Below are positions 19,150 through 23,072 of a stretch of DNA of 23,072 bases, in pieces. The stretch comes from Methanosarcinales archaeon. Its GTDB lineage: Archaea; Halobacteriota; Methanosarcinia; Methanosarcinales; Methanocomedenaceae. The stretch lies in contig DUIM01000180.1 in the NCBI GenBank assembly GCA_013330355.1, positions 1 through 23,072 of the forward strand, written 5' to 3'. A program made the position numbers and the translations under genes. Every line of letters starts with the position of its first letter. Position 1 is the first letter of the stretch. The notes beneath the pieces were generated by a model. It saw only the letters and a list, made by a program, of their open reading frames with translations. It ran no database searches and was not told where the DNA came from.

Positions 19150-20934
19150 TCATTTGCCCCAGAATGGATTACCTCTTCGCTTTATCTCCAGTAACTTTTC
19201 AAGTGTTTCAATTTCATCCGGATTAAGTAATCCAATAAGTTCCTGTTCTACGATCTTTGCATGTTTTTCAGGTACTTCGATATAAAGCAGGTCACCCTCA
19301 TTGATCTGGCGGCCAACTATCGGGCCTTCAATTGACACTGCCACCTGTGCGCCATACCTTGCCTCACCTACATTTTCACCGTTTTCCTGTATACCTTTGA
19401 TAAAACCAATCCGGCTGCCCTTATCGTTCATCACGTTCAACCTGGTCCTGACAATGCCGCCTTCAATTTCCACGCCTACCACAGCAGGTTTGCTCTGCCT
19501 GAATGTGTGGTCCGGCAGTATCCTGAACATACCAGGTTTTATGACAGCCTCACTCTTTTGTTTTTCTGTCATTTCAGTATGTTCTTCCACATGTTCTTCA
19601 TAATCATCAATGAGCCTGTAGATGATACTGCTCATAAAAAGTTTAACATCGCTTTTCTGGAGTTCATCAAGTGCGTCAGGCAGTATATCAATATTAAAAC
19701 CAAGGATGATCGAGTATAACGGGTCTTCCAGGGCTTTAGCCTCAATAATATCCCGTCTGGATATATTTCCCACATCTGCCTTCCTGATAGGGATTTCCTT
19801 GCTTTTCAGTTCATTGACCAGTGCTTCAAGGCTGCCGATGGTATCTGCCCTTATAATGACACCTACATTGTCGGTCTCGATCCTGGTCAGTTCTATCTCT
19901 GAAATGATCTCTTTTGATATCTCATCAGTATTCTCTTTGGTAACCACCCTTATGGGTGCACCGGATATTGCATCATCCAGCATGGGTGCTGAAATCTTCA
20001 GTCCTGCGGCAGCAGTTACATGTTTAATCTGCCTGAACTTCTCTTCGGCACGGATCTCTGAGAGTGGTCTTGGTTTTAACAAGGCCCTGGTCCTGGTCAC
20101 TATGGGTTTGTCCAGGGTACCCACAGCTATCATATCCCCCACCCTGATCTCCCCGTCATACAGGATGGCGTCAAGGGTTGTACCAAGTCCACGCTCTTCT
20201 TTTACTTCAAGCACTACACCTACACCCGGACCTGTAGCATGGTATTCCAGACTGGATTCCAGGAATTTCTGGGCCAGGCCCAGCAGGACCATAAGTATAT
20301 CAGGTAATCCTTCACCCGTTTTTGCACTAATTGGTATTACTGCAATGGTTTTATGGAAGTCCCGAATCCTGTCATAACGGTCGGCATTGAATCCGAGTTC
20401 ATACAGTTTACCTATTATCTCGTAGAATTTCGTATCAAGTATTGACCTGATATGTTCAGGCTGTTTATTAAAGGAAGATATGAAAGATGACATGGGCTGC
20501 GGGTCCCAGCCATGTATCCTGTCGATCTTGTTTGCAGCTAACACAAAAGGAGTTTTGTAATGTTTCAGGATGTTGATAGCTTCGATGGTCTGTGGCTGGA
20601 ATCCGTCATTGATGTCCACGATCACTATTGCCAGGTCTGCCAGTGCTCCGCCCCTGGAGCGAAGGGTGGTAAATGCATGATGCCCGGGAGTATCAATAAA
20701 AAGCAATCCCGGTATCTTGAACTTACCTTTTGGAACAGAACCGCATATCCTGCTGATAACATCAAGGGGAACCTCGGTTGCACCGATATGCTGGGTAATG
20801 GCTCCGGCTTCACCGTCTACAATTGCTGTGCCCCTGATCTTATCGAGAAGACTGGTCTTCCCGTGATCCACATGACCCATAACACACACTATTGGTGTTC
20901 GCAGGTTCTTTTCTTTAGCAACCGATTTAGCCAC
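19150..20934 (-). CDS. infB: Translation initiation factor aIF5B (IF2 homologue)
   Basis: This 594-residue GTPase promotes ribosomal subunit joining and initiator tRNA placement. GTP motifs are GHVDHGKT (20-27), DTPGHHAF (81-88) and NKID (135-138). Switch-1 contains GAITQHIGATEVP. Domain II follows the G domain, and the C-terminal region runs to a basic NPFWGK end. No intein is present, although some archaeal homologues have one. It starts at GTG, with GGGGAA about 6-10 nt upstream. It is the last gene of the L7Ae-S28e-L24e-Ndk cluster, but a 125-bp gap with a TATA-like box suggests it also has its own promoter. Confidence 0.97.
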   Translation of the reverse strand: MAKSVAKEKNLRTPIVCVMGHVDHGKTSLLDKIRGTAIVDGEAGAITQHIGATEVPLDVISRICGSVPKGKFKIPGLLFIDTPGHHAFTTLRSRGGALADLAIVIVDINDGFQPQTIEAINILKHYKTPFVLAANKIDRIHGWDPQPMSSFISSFNKQPEHIRSILDTKFYEIIGKLYELGFNADRYDRIRDFHKTIAVIPISAKTGEGLPDILMVLLGLAQKFLESSLEYHATGPGVGVVLEVKEERGLGTTLDAILYDGEIRVGDMIAVGTLDKPIVTRTRALLKPRPLSEIRAEEKFRQIKHVTAAAGLKISAPMLDDAISGAPIRVVTKENTDEISKEIISEIELTRIETDNVGVIIRADTIGSLEALVNELKSKEIPIRKADVGNISRRDIIEAKALEDPLYSIILGFNIDILPDALDELQKSDVKLFMSSIIYRLIDDYEEHVEEHTEMTEKQKSEAVIKPGMFRILPDHTFRQSKPAVVGVEIEGGIVRTRLNVMNDKGSRIGFIKGIQENGENVGEARYGAQVAVSIEGPIVGRQINEGDLLYIEVPEKHAKIVEQELIGLLNPDEIETLEKLLEIKRRGNPFWGK

Positions 20935-20990
20935 TGGATATTCCCCGTGCTAAAATATTTTAACTATGTATAACAAATTGTTCTTGACAC

Positions 20991-21000
20991 AATTTAAAGA
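20991..21000 (-). promoter_or_regulatory. Possible TATA box of the aIF5B gene
   Basis: On the minus strand TCTTTAAATT lies about 57 bp upstream of the GTG start, allowing a leader near 30 nt. A second A/T stretch at 20951-20963 would give an almost leaderless RNA, which fits less well with the SD. Confidence 0.4.
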
Positions 21001-21059
21001 TATGCATCAATAATATTCCACTCAAGATCGATTTGCCAGTAAAACCATCTATCATTAAG

Positions 21060-21509
21060 TTATTCGTATAGCCACTGTTCATCGATCCGGGAATATTCAG
21101 ATATTTCGGATTCACTGAAATGTATATTTATTTCACATTTTGCCGACTCGGTAGAATCAGAGGCATGTACAATATTTCGTCCCGTATCCAGCCCGAAATC
21201 GCCCCGGATAGTACCTGCAGCCGCTTCAGATGGGTTGGTAGCACCGACCATTGTCCTGACCACTGATACTGCATTTCTTCCCCTGACAACCATGGACACA
21301 GATGGCCCGCTGGTAATAAAGTCCAGCAGTGACTGGAAGAAAGGTTTCTCTTCATGTTCTGCATAATGGGCCCTGGCAGTCTCTTTCGGGATCGTGTACA
21401 TCTTAAGGGCAAGTATCTTCAATCCGCGTTTTTCCAAGCGGGATATAACCTCTCCTACAAGATTGCGCTGTACCCCGTCCGGCTTTACCATAACGTATGA
21501 TTGTTGCAT
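21060..21509 (-). CDS. ndk: Nucleoside diphosphate kinase
   Basis: This 149-residue enzyme moves the gamma-phosphate between nucleoside triphosphates and diphosphates, balancing the NTP/dNTP pools. The catalytic histidine is H115 in [32 protein letters not shown] and [18 protein letters not shown] are standard motifs. An AGGTTGGA SD lies before the ATG. It belongs to the conserved archaeal cluster of L7Ae, S28e, L24e and aIF5B. Confidence 0.97.
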   Translation of the reverse strand: MQQSYVMVKPDGVQRNLVGEVISRLEKRGLKILALKMYTIPKETARAHYAEHEEKPFFQSLLDFITSGPSVSMVVRGRNAVSVVRTMVGATNPSEAAAGTIRGDFGLDTGRNIVHASDSTESAKCEINIHFSESEISEYSRIDEQWLYE

Positions 21510-21540
21510 TTAAAATCCAACCTGATCGTAAAATATGAAA

Positions 21541-21726
21541 TTATTTGTTTTTCAGTTTCCTGTACTCACCTGTCCACTCTACGCGTCTGGGGACCCTGCC
21601 GAGTTTCATGTTGTTTTCACATTTACTTGAACAGAAATACAATGTACTGCCGTCCTTTTTAACAAACATCTTGCCTGTACCCACTTCTATATCCCCTTTA
21701 CAGAACGAACATTTACGTGCTTCCAT
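21541..21726 (-). CDS. rpl24e: Ribosomal protein L24e
   Basis: This 61-residue zinc-binding large-subunit protein has ligands C6, C9, C32 and C36 (CSFC and CSSKC), and the typical [10 protein letters not shown] near its end. The start is ATG 21726, because GGTGATT, an SD that overlaps the S28e stop codon, lies 4 nt upstream. The frame is also open from GTG 21735, which is part of that SD, so I reject it. Translation should be coupled to S28e. Confidence 0.95.
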   Translation of the reverse strand: MEARKCSFCKGDIEVGTGKMFVKKDGSTLYFCSSKCENNMKLGRVPRRVEWTGEYRKLKNK

Positions 21727-21731
21727 CAGAA

Positions 21732-21944
21732 TCACCGCGTATTGAGTTTCTTTGCTTCCCTTGAAGTCTCAAGCAGCATCAGGATATCCCCTACCCTTAT
21801 GGGTCCCACACAATTACGGGTGATGATCCTGCCTTTGTCCCTGCCTTCAAGAATTCTGCACTGGACCTGAAGAGCTTCGCCGTGCATACCGGTATTGCCT
21901 ACGATCTCAATGATCTCGGCTGGAAAACCTAAATTTCCTGACAT
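21732..21944 (-). CDS. rps28e: Ribosomal protein S28e
   Basis: This 70-residue small-subunit protein of OB fold is found only in archaea and eukaryotes. [48 protein letters not shown](M)[11 protein letters not shown] matches it over its whole length, ending in the conserved ETSREAKKL tail. It begins 10 nt after L7Ae, with an AGGAAT SD. Confidence 0.97.
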   Translation of the reverse strand: MSGNLGFPAEIIEIVGNTGMHGEALQVQCRILEGRDKGRIITRNCVGPIRVGDILMLLETSREAKKLNTR

Positions 21945-21954
21945 GATCTTATTC

Positions 21955-22323
21955 CTACTTCAATGCCTGGGCCTTGTTTATCACATCATTGACCAGGTCT
22001 TTGGATTTACCTGATTCCAGGATCACTGACGCAGCACAGCCTACTTTCAGACCGCAGGCAGCACCCAGTTCTTCCTGTTTCTTTACATAGATATAAGGGA
22101 TGTTTTTCTCCTCACACAAAGGCGGCAAATGGGCTACTATTTCAGGGGGATTGATATCTTCTGCGATATATATCAACTTGGCTGTACTTCTCTCTGCTGC
22201 TTTTGTGGCCTCGTTTGTCCCTTTTCGTACTTTACCTGTGTCCCTTGCGAGTTCCAGTGCTTCTAATGCACTGTTCTCAAGTTCTGCCGGGACGTCAAAC
22301 TTTACAAATATTGCTTGTGCCAT
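21955..22323 (-). CDS. rpl7ae: Ribosomal protein L7Ae (kink-turn binding protein)
   Basis: This 122-residue RNA-binding protein recognises kink-turns. In archaea it serves in the large ribosomal subunit, box C/D and H/ACA small RNPs, and RNase [51 protein letters not shown] is the conserved RNA-binding core. ATG 22323 is preferred to TTG 22332, because GGAGAT lies 10 nt before the ATG but abuts the TTG. It heads the minus-strand operon, and its leader holds a kink-turn-like element that it may bind itself. Confidence 0.97.
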   Translation of the reverse strand: MAQAIFVKFDVPAELENSALEALELARDTGKVRKGTNEATKAAERSTAKLIYIAEDINPPEIVAHLPPLCEEKNIPYIYVKKQEELGAACGLKVGCAASVILESGKSKDLVNDVINKAQALK

Positions 22324-22329
22324 GATTTT

Positions 22330-22365
22330 CAAATCTCCTTCCGGACAGGTTAATGTCCGTCATTA
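22330..22365 (-). promoter_or_regulatory. Kink-turn-like hairpin in the L7Ae leader
   Basis: Read on the minus strand, a stem CGGACA / TGTCCG (22354-22359 with 22342-22347) closes the loop TTAACC. AATGA lies directly 5' of the stem and GA directly 3' of it, so a tandem sheared G-A pair can form next to a three-base AAU bulge, as in the U4 kink-turn. The SD AAGGAG follows the 3' GA with almost no gap. The outer helix is not well supported by pairing. L7Ae is known to bind kink-turns, and binding here would hide the SD; that is inference. Confidence 0.45.
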
Positions 22366-22391
22366 TTCATCGGTTTATTAGGGATCGTAAT

Positions 22392-22408
22392 CTGAATTAT
22401 TTATTCAG
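22392..22408 (-). promoter_or_regulatory. L7Ae operon TATA-like box inside an inverted repeat
   Basis: CTGAAT and ATTCAG form a perfect 6-bp inverted repeat (22392-22397 and 22403-22408) around an A/T core. The minus strand AATAAATAA in it can serve as a TATA box; RNA would start near 22370, leaving a leader of about 45 nt that includes the hairpin. A repressor-binding site overlapping TATA is possible. Another A-rich box near 22420-22430 is an alternative. Confidence 0.35.
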
Positions 22409-22448
22409 GTATGATTCGACCCTTTTTATTACACGATAGGTAATATAA

Positions 22449-22562
22449 CTATCGCCCTCGCTGCTGTCTCATATTGTTTATTCCCTGCAGGATTTCATCC
22501 TTCTTCCGGAAGACGGTGATTGTGACCGCCAGGATAATTATAATGAGCAGGACCCACAACAT
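22449..22562 (-). CDS. Possible 37-aa membrane peptide, or the remnant of a membrane anchor
   Basis: The frame from ATG 22562 encodes one hydrophobic helix (LWVLLIIIILAVTITVF), a positively charged RKK, then a polar tail. The same frame is open further upstream, with a polar NESETEPWNKAG stretch just before the helix, as in the C-terminal anchor of a surface protein; but no ATG exists there and a TGA stops it near 22640. No good SD is seen. It could be a true small membrane protein or the decayed end of the neighbouring gene. Confidence 0.4.
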   Translation of the reverse strand: MLWVLLIIIILAVTITVFRKKDEILQGINNMRQQRGR

Positions 22563-22733
22563 GATCGTGCCTGCTTTGTTCCAGGGTTCAGTTTCACTTT
22601 CATTTGTCCGGGAGCTCGAAGTGATATTCCATATCCTAATTTTATAACAGACTCAGTAATAAATAAAATAAATGCATATAATACTATATTACTATTGCAA
22701 ATAATTGATGCAGTGGAACCGGACAAAATGATA
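22563..22733. other. A/T-rich spacer without a recognised gene
   Basis: Together with the short peptide frame and the L7Ae promoter region, this belongs to a roughly 410-base stretch without a secure gene. I see no RNA gene, repeat array or strong hairpin in it. The only long frame (minus, reading through to 22538) lacks protein-like composition. Confidence 0.5.
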
Positions 22734-23072
22734 TTACTGTATATCCTCACCAGTGATAAGTGAAAACTCACCCGTAAGTACAACCTTCAGGATATCCTCC
22801 TCAGTAGTGACATCATACTGGCTAAAACCGCGCTCTGAACCACTCAGCGCCAGTTCATTGATATGTGCCGCACTTTCATTGTACACATTTAAGTAAATCG
22901 TTGTCCTGGTAAATGACCCGTCATCATTCCTGTGCAACCCCAGGTAATACAAATCCGCAAATGTAACCCAGGAGTTCACAATCTGGTATTCGGAATAATC
23001 ATCAGAATAATTGAGCACGGGGCTAAATGTATCATAAGCAGTTGGTGGAACAGCAAAGCTCTCGATGATAGA
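22734..23072 (-). CDS. Unrecognised protein, C-terminal 112 residues; 5' end outside the window
   Basis: The frame is open from the window edge to a TAA-type stop at 22734-22736, so this is the C-terminal part of a larger gene. The segment is rich in S, T, Y, D and N and poor in lysine and cysteine, as in exported or surface beta-rich proteins (SFAVPPTAYDTFSP, SWVTFADLYYLGLHRNDDGSF). No membrane anchor is present in this frame before its stop. I do not recognise a family. GTG 23018 is a possible internal start, but the open frame before it makes that unlikely. Confidence 0.6.
   Translation of the reverse strand, partial: SIIESFAVPPTAYDTFSPVLNYSDDYSEYQIVNSWVTFADLYYLGLHRNDDGSFTRTTIYLNVYNESAAHINELALSGSERGFSQYDVTTEEDILKVVLTGEFSLITGEDIQ

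Noticed and set aside
19301..20377. Plus-strand frames over aIF5B, up to 251 codons
   Set aside because: They are serine/threonine/leucine-rich antisense readings of a fully conserved GTPase gene.
22538..22783. Minus-strand frame of 81 codons crossing the spacer
   Set aside because: It overlaps the end of the partial gene and the hydrophobic peptide in another frame, and its second half is an out-of-frame reading of the anchor region.

Overview
The window is archaeal, from a euryarchaeon, and most like the Methanosarcinales/ANME side of the methanogens. The grounds are four: the largest RNA polymerase subunits are each split in two (B''/B' and A'/A''); the ribosomal proteins are archaeal/eukaryotic types (L30e, S28e, L24e, L7Ae); the factors are EF-2, EF-1A and aIF5B; and the genes have archaeal TATA-like boxes with Shine-Dalgarno (SD) sequences. 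The species assignment is inference, because no 16S rRNA or metabolic marker gene is present.

Layout. 1-1050 (+): 3' part of a DHA2-type MFS transporter. 1286-3141 (+): replication pair, sliding clamp PCNA and primase large subunit PriL. 3377-3483 (+): tRNA-Lys(UUU) with a 33-nt intron in a canonical bulge-helix-bulge. 3516-12836 (+): transcription/translation operon rpoH, rpoB'', rpoB', rpoA', rpoA'', L30e, nusA, S12, S7, closed by a hairpin plus T-tract. 12966-16887 (+): EF-2, then EF-1A with S10, with their own TATA-like boxes before EF-2 and EF-1A. 17011-19147 (+): a SecB-like small protein, the tRNA-Ala editing protein AlaX, and a helical-repeat protein with a very regular 40-residue period. 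19150-22323 (-): L7Ae, S28e, L24e, Ndk, aIF5B. 22449-23072 (-): an orphan 37-aa membrane peptide and the C-terminal part of an unrecognised protein that runs off the window.

Functionally this is mostly core information processing: replication clamp and primase, nearly all of RNA polymerase's catalytic core, an archaeal NusA, the small-subunit proteins S12, S7, S10 and S28e, both elongation GTPases, the subunit-joining initiation factor, and two tRNA-related functions. Gene order follows the ancestral archaeal clusters, and gaps are short (often overlapping stop/start codons), so co-transcription is likely.

The points most worth a second look are: (1) a SecB-like protein between S10 and AlaX; (2) a seven-repeat protein with arginines spaced 40,40,40,43,40,40; (3) a hairpin flanked by tandem GA in the L7Ae leader, resembling a kink-turn and so a possible autoregulatory site; (4) the intron-containing tRNA-Lys placed only 32 bases before the rpo operon, with no obvious separate promoter for that operon. 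No CRISPR array, insertion sequence, intein or phage gene was seen.
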